Source: Rickettsia tillamookensis (GTDB lineage Bacteria > Pseudomonadota > Alphaproteobacteria > Rickettsiales > Rickettsiaceae). Taken from it: DNA of 64,000 nt. This document shows positions 1 to 8,976 of the stretch, one piece after another. Position numbers and translations under genes: made by a program. The stretch is from the NCBI RefSeq assembly GCF_016743795.2, contig NZ_CP060138.2, positions 434,001 through 498,000 on the forward strand, given 5' to 3'. A model generated the notes under the pieces. That model had not been told where the DNA came from and searched no databases. It worked only from the letters and a program-made list of their open reading frames with translations. Each line of letters starts with the position of its first letter. Position 1 is the stretch's first letter.

Positions 1-4
1 TGAC

Positions 5-271
5 ATGCAGATTAATAAAATAGCTAAGAAAATGATTAGTAAAAGTGATTACTATAACAGTCATATAATCGGTTATTATATAAAAATTGCTAGAGAAATT
101 GATGGACCGGAATTCCAAGAACCTTCTTTTTCGATTAAATTAAAAGATGATAAATTTTTACAAATTAATGCTTCAAATATCTTGCCTAAACAAGTTTTTG
201 AAAAGGTTTGTGAACGTTTAAAAGATATAAGTTCTGCTAGAAAAAATATTAGTTATAATTTTAGTGATTAA
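5..271 (+). CDS. Hypothetical protein, possibly 5'-truncated by the window edge
   Basis: I do not recognise this 88-residue protein. It is basic in its first third (many Lys and Tyr) and has no signal peptide or membrane segment. The reading frame is still open at the first base of the window, so the ATG at 5 may be an internal methionine and the true gene may begin upstream. It stops just before a palindromic repeat that separates it from the portal gene. It could be a small GTA or phage-related protein because of that neighbour, but nothing in the sequence itself shows this. Confidence 0.45.
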   Translation: MQINKIAKKMISKSDYYNSHIIGYYIKIAREIDGPEFQEPSFSIKLKDDKFLQINASNILPKQVFEKVCERLKDISSARKNISYNFSD

Positions 272-280
272 TTGTTTTTT

Positions 281-366
281 GGATCCCGTGGTCAAGCCAC
301 GGGATGACATCGAGTACGTTTTCCAGTCTACACAACAAGACATTCCTGCTTTCGCAGGAATGTCAT
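281..366. repeat. Palindromic element fragment (class A) plus a short hairpin
   Basis: Positions 281-309 form an inverted repeat (arms GATCCCGTGG / CCACGGGATG) matching one end of the class A palindromic elements seen elsewhere in the window. A second hairpin, ACATTCCTGC-tttc-GCAGGAATGT, lies at 340-363. Only half of the element seems to be present. It lies between the small upstream ORF and the portal gene. Confidence 0.7.
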
Positions 367-468
367 TGAAATCTTTTTAAAAACTGTCCGGTACTATTAT
401 TTTAAGCTCTCTTAGTCTATCTCCCAAATCATTATATAATCCTGAAAACAACAAATATATTAGGATAT

Positions 469-1626
469 ATGATAAAAAATTATTGGAAAAAATTTTGGAA
501 GAATAGTACTACCAAATCACAAAATTTTATTGAACTAAACGACATTACATACGGAAACTTAAAAAGAGTTAAGATAGGCATAGAAGCTTATCGTGAAAAT
601 GTTATAGTATATAGATGTATTAATTTAATTGCACAGTCAGCGGGACATGTTCCGTGGAAAGTGCTTAAAAGTAAAACCGGAGAAGTAATATCAGACCATC
701 CGCTACATTATTTACTAAAAAGACCGAATCCCGAAAAAGCCGGAGCAGATTTTTTTAGTGAGCTAATTGCAAGCAAATTATTATTCGGTAATAGTTATAT
801 TTTATCAACCCTAGACTATCATCCGAAAGAAATTTATTTACTATCGGCTCTTGCTACTGAGCTTGTTATAGAACATAACAATTTAGTTGCTTATAGATAT
901 AAAAGTAGCAAAGGTGACAGGATTTATAAGATTGATCCTATAGCTAAGATGAGTAGAGTCTTGCATTTAAAAAACTATCATCCTCTAGATCAGCATTACG
1001 GGTTATCTTGTTTAGAAGCTGCTTCGCTTCCTATAGATTTACATCAGCAATCTTCTTATTGGAATCATTCATTATTACAAAACGGGGCGAGACCTTCCGG
1101 TGCATTAATAGTAAAAGATAGTAACGGTTATCTTAGCGATGAACAGTTTGAAAGATTGCAAGCTCAATTATCAGAGAAATTTAGCGGTAATAGTAATGCT
1201 GGTAAGCCTTTACTGCTTGAGGGAGGGCTTGGCTGGCAAGAAATGAGTATCAACCCAAAGGATATGGATTTCATTGAATCTAAAAACTCTGCGGCAAGAG
1301 AAATAGCTTTAGCATTTGGAGTGCCACCGCAGTTACTTGGTATAAATGGCGATAACACCTATAGCAATATGCAGGAAGCTCGTCTTGCTTTATGGGAAGA
1401 AACGCTAATCCCTTTACTTGATAAAATTGCGGATAGTATGAGTAATTGGTTTTCATATCTTTTTAATGAAGACATTATTATTGATTTTGATCGTGATTCT
1501 ATATCTGCATTAACCGAAAAGCATGAAAATTTATGGGCTAAAATCTCTAATGCTAATTTCATGACTTTAAATGAAAAAAGAGCTTTTGTTGGGCTTCCAC
1601 CGATTATAAACGGTGATAGATTATGA
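469..1626 (+). CDS. HK97-family phage / gene transfer agent portal protein
   Basis: This 385-residue protein has the sequence character of an HK97-type portal: an N-terminal stretch ENVIVYRCINLIAQSAGHVPW, the HPLHYLLKRPNP segment, and later AREIALAFGVPPQLLGI and TYSNMQEARLALWEETLIPLL, all typical of the family. Portals form the dodecameric ring through which DNA enters and leaves the capsid. The size and alphaproteobacterial host fit GTA gene g3 rather than a live prophage, since no terminase, capsid or protease gene is nearby. It is intact and overlaps the next small ORF by 4 bp (ATGA), so the two are translationally coupled. The start ATG at 469 is the first in frame; I see no strong ribosome site. 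Confidence 0.9.
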   Translation: MIKNYWKKFWKNSTTKSQNFIELNDITYGNLKRVKIGIEAYRENVIVYRCINLIAQSAGHVPWKVLKSKTGEVISDHPLHYLLKRPNPEKAGADFFSELIASKLLFGNSYILSTLDYHPKEIYLLSALATELVIEHNNLVAYRYKSSKGDRIYKIDPIAKMSRVLHLKNYHPLDQHYGLSCLEAASLPIDLHQQSSYWNHSLLQNGARPSGALIVKDSNGYLSDEQFERLQAQLSEKFSGNSNAGKPLLLEGGLGWQEMSINPKDMDFIESKNSAAREIALAFGVPPQLLGINGDNTYSNMQEARLALWEETLIPLLDKIADSMSNWFSYLFNEDIIIDFDRDSISALTEKHENLWAKISNANFMTLNEKRAFVGLPPIINGDRL

Positions 1627-1910
1627 CTAAAGATATTAGCGATACGTTAAATAATTTGTATGACCTTATAGCGAGACTAATTATTCTACTCGAAGATGAA
1701 TTAGTACGTATTACATTGCATAAAAATGAAAATAATATAATAGATACTAAAAATATTGCTGAAACCTTAAATAAACTAGTTAACTTAATAGTACAGTTAA
1801 ATAAATTATCTAATAGCCGTACAAACTCGGAAAATTCAAAAATAGATGAAAAAGATAAAATGATAATAGATAATTTTTTAGAAAATTATAATTTAAAAAA
1901 TCTTTTTTAG
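1623..1910 (+). CDS. Small helical protein coupled to the portal gene (GTA g3.5-like by position)
   Basis: A 95-residue, Leu/Ile/Asn-rich, probably all-helical protein with two similar segments (DTLNNLYDLIARLIILL and ETLNKLVNLIVQLNKL), suggesting an internal duplication of a helix. It overlaps the portal gene stop by 4 bp. Rhodobacter-type GTA clusters carry a small gene, g3.5, directly after the portal; position, size and overlap fit, but I cannot show homology. After it the expected protease and capsid genes are missing and the autotransporter region starts instead. Confidence 0.6.
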   Translation: MTKDISDTLNNLYDLIARLIILLEDELVRITLHKNENNIIDTKNIAETLNKLVNLIVQLNKLSNSRTNSENSKIDEKDKMIIDNFLENYNLKNLF

Positions 1911-2102
1911 AAATGTTCACAGAACCTAATATCTTATCTAATTTTAACCTCCTGATTAATATGTTAATAGCCTAAAAAACCTAATGTTGTAAAAACAACT
2001 CATCAATTCAATAAATATATCATTACTTTATATAAAAATTAATAAACTAAAGGGTTTTAATATAAAGTTTTAGTCAATAAATCAACTATAAGGTTAAGAG
2101 TT
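1911..2102 (+). promoter_or_regulatory. AT-rich leader of the autotransporter gene
   Basis: About 190 bp of very AT-rich sequence without a convincing ORF separates the small coupled gene from the autotransporter. A short purine run (AAGGTTAAGAG, 2092-2102) directly before the ATG at 2103 can serve as ribosome-binding site. Promoter-like hexamers are too common in such AT-rich DNA to be assigned. Confidence 0.35.
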
Positions 2103-5100
2103 ATGAGGAAAAAATCTAGAATATTAAAAAATTTTCTAGCAACCGCATCAATATTAGGTCTGTCATTGACCATACCGGTAAATGAAATATATGCAGCAGC
2201 TGTTAGTCAAATGGTCGGGGATGTTAACCTTAATGATGCAAATACTAATTTTAATCCACCATTTGTTGACGGTAATACTATTGAAGTGATTAATTCTGGT
2301 AATATAACTGTATCAAATAGCGGTACTTACAATATAGGTGCTATACGAGCTGATCAAGAAGTAACTACAATGTCGGTCGGTAGCAGGAGCACGGATCTAG
2401 CTATAAATCTTACAATTGGTTCAATGTCCGGTGTTGTAAAGAGTTTGAATATTACAAGATTTAATAATGCTACTAATATAAATATTACTTTAAATGGTAG
2501 TGCAGGGGTCGGCGATATTCCTTCAGTAAATGATTATAGTGCATTACAACAGGTATCATTTACACAGATGGGTGGCGGGGCTAGTGCAAATAGTATTAAT
2601 TTGAATATTAATGCCCCAGTAACTCTAAATAGCACCTTTTACACTAGTGCATCCTCAGAAACAATAAATGTAAATGACGAGGTTATAATAACTCAGCCTA
2701 CTAAAGCCAGTGGTGCCGGAAATATGAATTTTAATATTGCCGGAGATAAATCACTTACTTTATCTGCTCCCAATTCGATTCAAGATGGAACAGGTGCAGG
2801 GAGAGTAAGGTTTAATTTTACAGGTGCAAATTCTGTCCTAAATATAGATGGTACTAATACTACAATTAGAGGGGCAATAACTAACGGAGCAAATGGAACA
2901 TTAAATGTAAATGCCGGAGTTACTACGGCTACTGATTCAACTGTTACTACTATTCAAAAGACGAATATCGCCGATAACACTAGTTTTAATATTGATAGTG
3001 TTAATAGTAACATGAATTTATTAAATAATGGAACAAGTATAGCGTTTAAAGGAGCAAGTTCAGAGTTAGATTTAATAAATACCAGTAATACGGATAAGCA
3101 GTTTACATTATATTCTAACTTAAATCCATCAGATGCAGAAGATGAATATGGGATAGTACGAGTAGAAGCAACTACAAATAATCTTACTATAGCAAATAAT
3201 GGAGGACCTTATACAATAGGGCAGGATAATACCCATCGCCTTAAAGAGTTTGAAGTTAAAGGAGCGGGTAATATTGTAATTGATAATACTATATTTACAA
3301 AGCAATTTAATATGAATAGTACCGGACAGGTAACACTTAATCAGGTCTTAGATTTAGGAGCAGGCGGTAATATCGCTTTTGGAACGGATGGTACGTTAGT
3401 GTTAAACAGAGGGATAATTGGGGATGTTGATTTTAATGATAGTGCCGGCACGTTAGTAATGGCTAGTAACTTTGGAACTGGTAGTAAGTTCAGTAATGCG
3501 GCGAATGCTACAGTGCAAATATTTAGTTCTTTAATATCTTTAAGAGATTCAAGTGCAGGAAATATAGGGAATATTATAATTGGAAATGATAATGGCGGTG
3601 CTACGCTTCAAGCGAATGGTGGAATAAATTTCACGGGTAATATGAGATTTGGTAACAAAGGTGGGACGCTTTTGATTACTAATAGTCAAGTTTCATTCTC
3701 AGGAAAGATTATTAACGGTGAACAAGGTCGGTTAGATATAAATGCTAATTTTACAGCTCTAGATTCAACCATTGCTACTATTCAAGAAACTAATATTGCA
3801 GATAATGTTGCTTTTAATATAGATGCTAAAAATGGAAATGTAGATTTATTAAATAACGGTGCAAAGATAATATTTGAAGGGGCAGGCTCGAAATTAAATT
3901 TAATAAATACCGGTAATACGGATAAGCAGTTTACATTATATTCTAACTTAAATCCATCAGATGCAGAAGATGAATATGGGATAGTACGAGTAGAAGCAAC
4001 TACAAATAATCTTACTATAGCAAATAATGGAGGACCATATACGATAGGGCAGGACAATACGCATCGTCTTAAAGAGTTTGAAGTTAAAGGAGCGGGTAAT
4101 ATCGTAATTGATAATACTATATTTACAAAGCGATTTAACATTAATAGTACCGGACAGGTGACTCTTAATCAAGTATTAGATTTAGGAGTAGAAGGAGAGG
4201 TATTATATAATCAGCCCGGTACATTAAATGTTAGCGGTGATAATCCTATTATAGGAAAGGTTAACTTTCAAAATGTTGATGATATTCTTAAGGTAAGCAT
4301 AGGTTCTAATCAAGTTTTCGCAGCTAATATAGATAATATCAATAATGCAGATAATAATGGTTCAGTTATTATATCGCAAGGAGGAAATAATATAGCACAA
4401 CCTTCTATTATAAATAGTGCTATAGGTATGACTAATCCTATAAAGGAATTAATAATAAATAATGCAAATGAATATAGTCTTAATATTGTATTAAACGGGG
4501 AGGTCAAAGCGTCTAAGATTCAAGTAAACCGTACTAGTGGTAGTAACCCAAATATGCGACTTACTATAAATAATGATGTTACTGCTGATATAGAAGGTGT
4601 TAGTAATGGTAGTAATAATTTTGTATTAACTATTAATCAAGGAAAGACAGTTACCGGTGCAATAGATTCTATAAATACTGCTTCAACAACTATAAATTTG
4701 AGAGGTAGCGTTACGGGTCCAATAACCAATGCCACTACTATTAATTTCGATGGTACAGGAGATACAAAACTAGGTTCTACTGCAAATACTACAGATTTTA
4801 TAGTAGCTAATGCTAAAGCTAAGGTAACTGCCGATGGTCGTATGACCGGTAATTTAAGTTATAACGCAGCAGGTACGGTAGCAGCTACTAAAGGGATAAC
4901 AGGAGATATCAACTTTAAAGGTAATGATGGAGTATTTAATTTAGGAGACGGTTCTACGATTGATGGGGCAGTGACCAGTACCGGCTCCGTTGCCGGTAGC
5001 TTGTATTTTATAGGTGATGGAGAAGTTACCGGTGGAGTAGAGGCAAAAAAAGTAGTGTTTAACGGTATAGATAATATAGAGGGGGCTGCAAATGCAGAAA

Positions 5101-8100
5101 TATTTACTGTAGCAAACGTTAATACAAAAGCGGATATTACCGGAAAGATGGTAGGAAATATAGAATATACTGCTGCAGGTGCTTTACTTGCAAATGGAGG
5201 GCTAACAGGAAATGTTAACTTTAATAATAGAGGAGGGACATTTTATTTAGGGGAGGGAGCTAAGATTATCGGTAGTGTTACTAGTACCGGAGGTGTGGCC
5301 GGTACTTTATCATTTATAGGTGACGGAGAAGTTACCGGTGATATAGGTACCGATGATGAAAACAAACCTGATATTATAGAAATTTCCGGTGATAATACAA
5401 AACAAGTAAAGTTAAGAGGAAATGTACTTGTAAATGATTTAGTTTTTGTTCAAGGTGTTGATTCTTCAGGTAAGGTAAATATTGAGAGCGGTTTAGTTGC
5501 AAGAAGAGTAGTTTTCAATAATGAGAATGCAGACGGAGGTACATTAGTAATAAATGCACCATCTGCAGTTAATGCTATAGTAAATCCTAATAACGGTATG
5601 ATAGTGCTGAACGCTGATTTTACAATTAGTGACCCAAGTGCCGGAGATATAAGAGAGATAAAAATAGCTGATAACATAAAATATACGATTGATGCTAAAA
5701 GTGGAAATGTAGATTTATTAAATAACGGTGCAAAGATAATATTTGAAGGGGCAGGCTCGGAATTAAATTTAATAAATACCGGTAATACGGATAAGCAGTT
5801 TACGTTATATTCCAACTTAAATCCATCAGATGCAGAAGATGAATATGGGATAGTAAGAGTAGAGGCAACTACGAACAATCTTAATATAGCAAATAATGGA
5901 GGACCATATACGATAGGGCAGGATAATACCCATCGCCTTAAAGAGTTTGAAGTTAAAGGAGCGGGTAATATCGTAATTGATAATACTATATTTACAAAGC
6001 GATTTAACATGAATAATACCGGACAGGTAACTCTTAATCAGGTCTTAGATTTAGGAGTAGGCGGTGGGGTATTGTTTGCGGCAGATGGCAAGTTAACGGC
6101 AAATAACGGGATTAGCGGCAGCGTAACAACGGCTACAAATGATACAGGAACATTGACGATAGGAGGAGGGAATGTAACCGGAGCGATAGGCACGAGTGGC
6201 GGTAATAAATTAAAGCAAGTACTATTTAACGGTGCAAGCAACGTAACAACGATTGATGCAACAATTGTAAAGATTAGTAATGTAGCAGCAAACGTAACGG
6301 CAGCTGGGCAAATCAGTGGAGCAGTAAATTATACGGCAGATGGAAAGTTAACGGCAAATAATGGAATTAGCGGCAGCGTAACAACGGCTATAAATGATAC
6401 AGGCACACTGACGATAGGAGCAGGGAATGTAACCGGTACGATTGGTACTAATGGGAAAAGTTTAAAATTAGTAAATATCGGAGCAAATCCTATTACGTTC
6501 TCATCTCATGTATTTGCTCCTGTTGCTTTAACTGATCAAAATTCACAATTAACATTAGCAGACGGTATTGTAGTTACCGGATCAGTAACCACAAAAAACA
6601 ATACAAGAGGAGTATTATCGCTTGGAGTCGGAAGTAGCATAACGAACGGAATAGGAGCAAATAACTTCAACTTAGAAAGAGTAGAGCTTAGAGCTGGAGT
6701 GAGCAGTCTTGGCGGGAATATATATGCTGGAGCGGTGAAGCTTATGACCGATACTTCAGTCTTAACGCTTGAGGATAATGCAAAGGTTTATGGCAGTGTA
6801 ACAACGAAGACGGACACAAAAGGTATATTAGTACTTGGCCGAAATAGCAGCGTTGCGGGTATTGGAGCAAACGGGTTTGCTCTTGAAAGAGTAGAGATAG
6901 GAGTGGGAGCGAGCAGTTTAAGAGGTAATATATATGCTGGAGCGGTGAAGCTTATGGCTGATGATTCAGCTTTAACGCTAGAAGATAATGCAACAATTCA
7001 CGGTAGCGTAACAACGAAGACTAATGAGAAAGGCATATTAATTTTTAGCCGGAACGGTAGTGTAACGGATAATATAGGGGAAAATGGAGCAGCTTTAGAG
7101 AAAGTAATATTTAAAGGTGTAGATACTATAGAAGGTGAGGCTTATGCTAAAACTTTTACTATAGCAAATGCAAATGCTAATGTCACGGTTAAAGGATTAA
7201 TGACCGGTGACGTAAATTATGAAGCAGACGGTACATTAGCATCCGAAGGTATAATAGGAGATATCGACTTTAAGGGGACTAACGGAATATTTAGTATAAA
7301 TGACGGTCGTGCAATTGATGGAGCTGTACTTAGTACCGGCGGGGTCGGTGGTATTTTAAATTTTAAAGGTAATGCTAATGTAACTCAGAATGTTGGTGCT
7401 GATGAAGAAAATAGTCCTGCTATTATAAATCTCCAAGGAGATGATACAACAAATGTATCTCTAGCAAATGATGTATTTGTAGGTGGTGTTAATTTTACAA
7501 ATAGTGGGAAACTACAACTTAGTAAGAGTCTCTCGGCAAAGAATGTTGATTTTGGAGCAAAAGGCGGTACTTTAGAGTTTAACGGTAATGATAAATATAT
7601 TTTCAATGCTGTTATAGCAAACGGACAAACCGGTATATTAAATGTTTTAACTAAGTTAACGGCTACGGATGCAAGCGTTGGTACGCTTAAAACAATAAAT
7701 ATAGGGAATGCTAATGCAGGGCAGAGTTTTTTAATTGCAGTAAATAATGCTAACTTAGCTCTACTAACTAGTCCAAATAGCAGTATTAATTTTAGCAATG
7801 CAAATTCACAATTAACATTAACTGCTCCTATAGATCAAACTGTTACGTTTGCTAACAATTTAAAAGGTGGTGGTATTGTTACTTTAAACGGTAATGGTCA
7901 TAATTTAGTTGTAGACGGTATTAAGGGAGTAACGCTCGGTAGTAAAGGTAATGAGTTAGCTGAATTAAATATTAAGGGGGACGTTACTATCACTAATAAT
8001 TTGGACATCCATAATATTAATAAGTTAAATATTCAAAAAGGAGCATATTTTACCGATCAAAGTTTAACGTCCGCTAAGGTTGCTGAAATAAATATAGGTC

Positions 8101-8453
8101 AGCTAATAGATAAAACTTCATATGCAGCTACTTATGCTTTAGATGCTGTAAACGGTGATTTTGAGTTAAATACTGGCGGTATGAAGTTTATACATGAAGA
8201 TTCGGCATTAGACCTTAAAAATAGCTCAAATGCTAATGATCATACTATAAATTTAACCGGACCTTTGGATTCGGGGCATGATAAGTTTGGTATAATAAAG
8301 TTAACTATAGGAGATAAAAATCTAACGATTATTAATAATGGTAATGTCAATAATACGCTTGGCGTAAAAGGTCATAGATTAAAGGAATTGGACTTTGTTA
8401 GCACCGGTAACGGTACTATAAATTTACAAACAGAAATATATGTTGAGATATAG
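2103..8453 (+). CDS. Autotransporter segment 1: signal peptide and most of the passenger
   Basis: 2116 residues. A basic N-terminus followed by a hydrophobic stretch ending VNEIYAAA (residues 1-32) is a classical Sec signal peptide. The rest is low-complexity beta-helix-like passenger rich in Asn, Gly, Ile, Thr and Val, with several families of internal repeats: three long copies containing DKQFTLYSNLNPSDAEDEYG (residues ~306-419, 580-695, 1203-1319) and two or more copies around GNIYAGAVKLM and ADGKLTANNGISGSVTTA. It ends with a premature TAG at 8451-8453. As it stands this ORF has a signal peptide but no barrel, so its product would be exported to the periplasm without outer-membrane anchoring unless the frame is corrected. 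Confidence 0.85.
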   Translation: MRKKSRILKNFLATASILGLSLTIPVNEIYAAAVSQMVGDVNLNDANTNFNPPFVDGNTIEVINSGNITVSNSGTYNIGAIRADQEVTTMSVGSRSTDLAINLTIGSMSGVVKSLNITRFNNATNINITLNGSAGVGDIPSVNDYSALQQVSFTQMGGGASANSINLNINAPVTLNSTFYTSASSETINVNDEVIITQPTKASGAGNMNFNIAGDKSLTLSAPNSIQDGTGAGRVRFNFTGANSVLNIDGTNTTIRGAITNGANGTLNVNAGVTTATDSTVTTIQKTNIADNTSFNIDSVNSNMNLLNNGTSIAFKGASSELDLINTSNTDKQFTLYSNLNPSDAEDEYGIVRVEATTNNLTIANNGGPYTIGQDNTHRLKEFEVKGAGNIVIDNTIFTKQFNMNSTGQVTLNQVLDLGAGGNIAFGTDGTLVLNRGIIGDVDFNDSAGTLVMASNFGTGSKFSNAANATVQIFSSLISLRDSSAGNIGNIIIGNDNGGATLQANGGINFTGNMRFGNKGGTLLITNSQVSFSGKIINGEQGRLDINANFTALDSTIATIQETNIADNVAFNIDAKNGNVDLLNNGAKIIFEGAGSKLNLINTGNTDKQFTLYSNLNPSDAEDEYGIVRVEATTNNLTIANNGGPYTIGQDNTHRLKEFEVKGAGNIVIDNTIFTKRFNINSTGQVTLNQVLDLGVEGEVLYNQPGTLNVSGDNPIIGKVNFQNVDDILKVSIGSNQVFAANIDNINNADNNGSVIISQGGNNIAQPSIINSAIGMTNPIKELIINNANEYSLNIVLNGEVKASKIQVNRTSGSNPNMRLTINNDVTADIEGVSNGSNNFVLTINQGKTVTGAIDSINTASTTINLRGSVTGPITNATTINFDGTGDTKLGSTANTTDFIVANAKAKVTADGRMTGNLSYNAAGTVAATKGITGDINFKGNDGVFNLGDGSTIDGAVTSTGSVAGSLYFIGDGEVTGGVEAKKVVFNGIDNIEGAANAEIFTVANVNTKADITGKMVGNIEYTAAGALLANGGLTGNVNFNNRGGTFYLGEGAKIIGSVTSTGGVAGTLSFIGDGEVTGDIGTDDENKPDIIEISGDNTKQVKLRGNVLVNDLVFVQGVDSSGKVNIESGLVARRVVFNNENADGGTLVINAPSAVNAIVNPNNGMIVLNADFTISDPSAGDIREIKIADNIKYTIDAKSGNVDLLNNGAKIIFEGAGSELNLINTGNTDKQFTLYSNLNPSDAEDEYGIVRVEATTNNLNIANNGGPYTIGQDNTHRLKEFEVKGAGNIVIDNTIFTKRFNMNNTGQVTLNQVLDLGVGGGVLFAADGKLTANNGISGSVTTATNDTGTLTIGGGNVTGAIGTSGGNKLKQVLFNGASNVTTIDATIVKISNVAANVTAAGQISGAVNYTADGKLTANNGISGSVTTAINDTGTLTIGAGNVTGTIGTNGKSLKLVNIGANPITFSSHVFAPVALTDQNSQLTLADGIVVTGSVTTKNNTRGVLSLGVGSSITNGIGANNFNLERVELRAGVSSLGGNIYAGAVKLMTDTSVLTLEDNAKVYGSVTTKTDTKGILVLGRNSSVAGIGANGFALERVEIGVGASSLRGNIYAGAVKLMADDSALTLEDNATIHGSVTTKTNEKGILIFSRNGSVTDNIGENGAALEKVIFKGVDTIEGEAYAKTFTIANANANVTVKGLMTGDVNYEADGTLASEGIIGDIDFKGTNGIFSINDGRAIDGAVLSTGGVGGILNFKGNANVTQNVGADEENSPAIINLQGDDTTNVSLANDVFVGGVNFTNSGKLQLSKSLSAKNVDFGAKGGTLEFNGNDKYIFNAVIANGQTGILNVLTKLTATDASVGTLKTINIGNANAGQSFLIAVNNANLALLTSPNSSINFSNANSQLTLTAPIDQTVTFANNLKGGGIVTLNGNGHNLVVDGIKGVTLGSKGNELAELNIKGDVTITNNLDIHNINKLNIQKGAYFTDQSLTSAKVAEINIGQLIDKTSYAATYALDAVNGDFELNTGGMKFIHEDSALDLKNSSNANDHTINLTGPLDSGHDKFGIIKLTIGDKNLTIINNGNVNNTLGVKGHRLKELDFVSTGNGTINLQTEIYVEI
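3019..3360 (+). repeat. Autotransporter passenger long repeat, copy 1
   Basis: About 340 bp coding for the segment that ends QVTLNQVLDLG. It is clearly related to copies 2 and 3 but slightly more divergent at its 5' end (DLINTSNTDKQ instead of NLINTGNTDKQ). Confidence 0.8.
3841..4187 (+). repeat. Autotransporter passenger long repeat, copy 2
   Basis: About 347 bp, nearly identical at DNA level to copy 3, starting at TAGATTTATTAAATAACGG and ending with the codons for LNQVLDLG. It is followed by unrelated passenger sequence. Confidence 0.85.
5710..6058 (+). repeat. Autotransporter passenger long repeat, copy 3
   Basis: About 349 bp, nearly identical to copy 2, which lies about 1.87 kb upstream in the same frame. 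The high DNA identity suggests recent duplication or gene conversion between copies. Confidence 0.85.
6079..7100 (+). repeat. Autotransporter passenger short-repeat block
   Basis: A 1-kb block built from short repeats: the sequence encoding ADGKLTANNGISGSVTTA occurs at about 6080 and 6336, and that encoding GNIYAGAVKLM, with the identical DNA AATATATATGCTGGAGCGGT, occurs at 6717 and 6927 (210-bp period). Codon use differs a little from flanking passenger DNA (more GCG, ACG, AGC), so the block may have expanded from a few units. Confidence 0.75.
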
Positions 8454-8455
8454 TA

Positions 8456-8851
8456 TTGGATATTCATGCTATTACGCTTAATAAGGTAAATGCAAATATT
8501 AGATTTGAAGATGATACGATATATACCGCAACAGGAAATATAACAGGTGATATTATAGATTTCCAAGGTAAAGCAGGCGTAATTAATATTGCCGATAATG
8601 TAAAAATTGATAGTAAGGTTACAAGTACGGGTGATACAAGTGGTACATTGAACTTTGAAGGAGCAGGGGAAGTTACTAAGCTAATTACTAATATAAAAAT
8701 GTTAAAAGCAGGTAACGGTAATGTAGCATTAACTGCCGGCGGTGATTACTCTATCGGTGAGATTCAAGGTAACGGTAATAATAATTTAACTTTTGGTCCT
8801 AATTCCAGGCTAACTACGACTTATATTAATAAGACAGGGGGCAGGCTGTAA
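8456..8851 (+). CDS. Autotransporter segment 2 (frameshifted passenger)
   Basis: A 131-residue open frame beginning at TTG 8456 directly after the stop of segment 1. It has no signal peptide and no credible ribosome site; it is passenger sequence (TYTATGNITGDIIDFQG). It is best read as the continuation of segment 1 after a one-base deletion and probably is not translated on its own. It ends where a G5 run shifts the frame. Confidence 0.75.
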   Translation: MDIHAITLNKVNANIRFEDDTIYTATGNITGDIIDFQGKAGVINIADNVKIDSKVTSTGDTSGTLNFEGAGEVTKLITNIKMLKAGNGNVALTAGGDYSIGEIQGNGNNNLTFGPNSRLTTTYINKTGGRL

Positions 8852-8976
8852 ATTTAATCTTTACCGACGGCGGTAGTGTTCGTAATGCCGTTGGTTCAAA
8901 TGCGGCAGTCGGTGATATTATCGTAAAAGCAGGTGCGGTAAATTTTGGCAGTACCGTTAAAAGCGGCAATATTATA

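Noticed and set aside
5450..6010. Long minus-strand ORFs opposite the autotransporter (also at 3782-4141, 7385-7798 and 10226-10810)
   Set aside because: They are antisense shadows of a low-complexity gene; they lack start signals and known domains, and two of them resemble each other only because the passenger repeats do.
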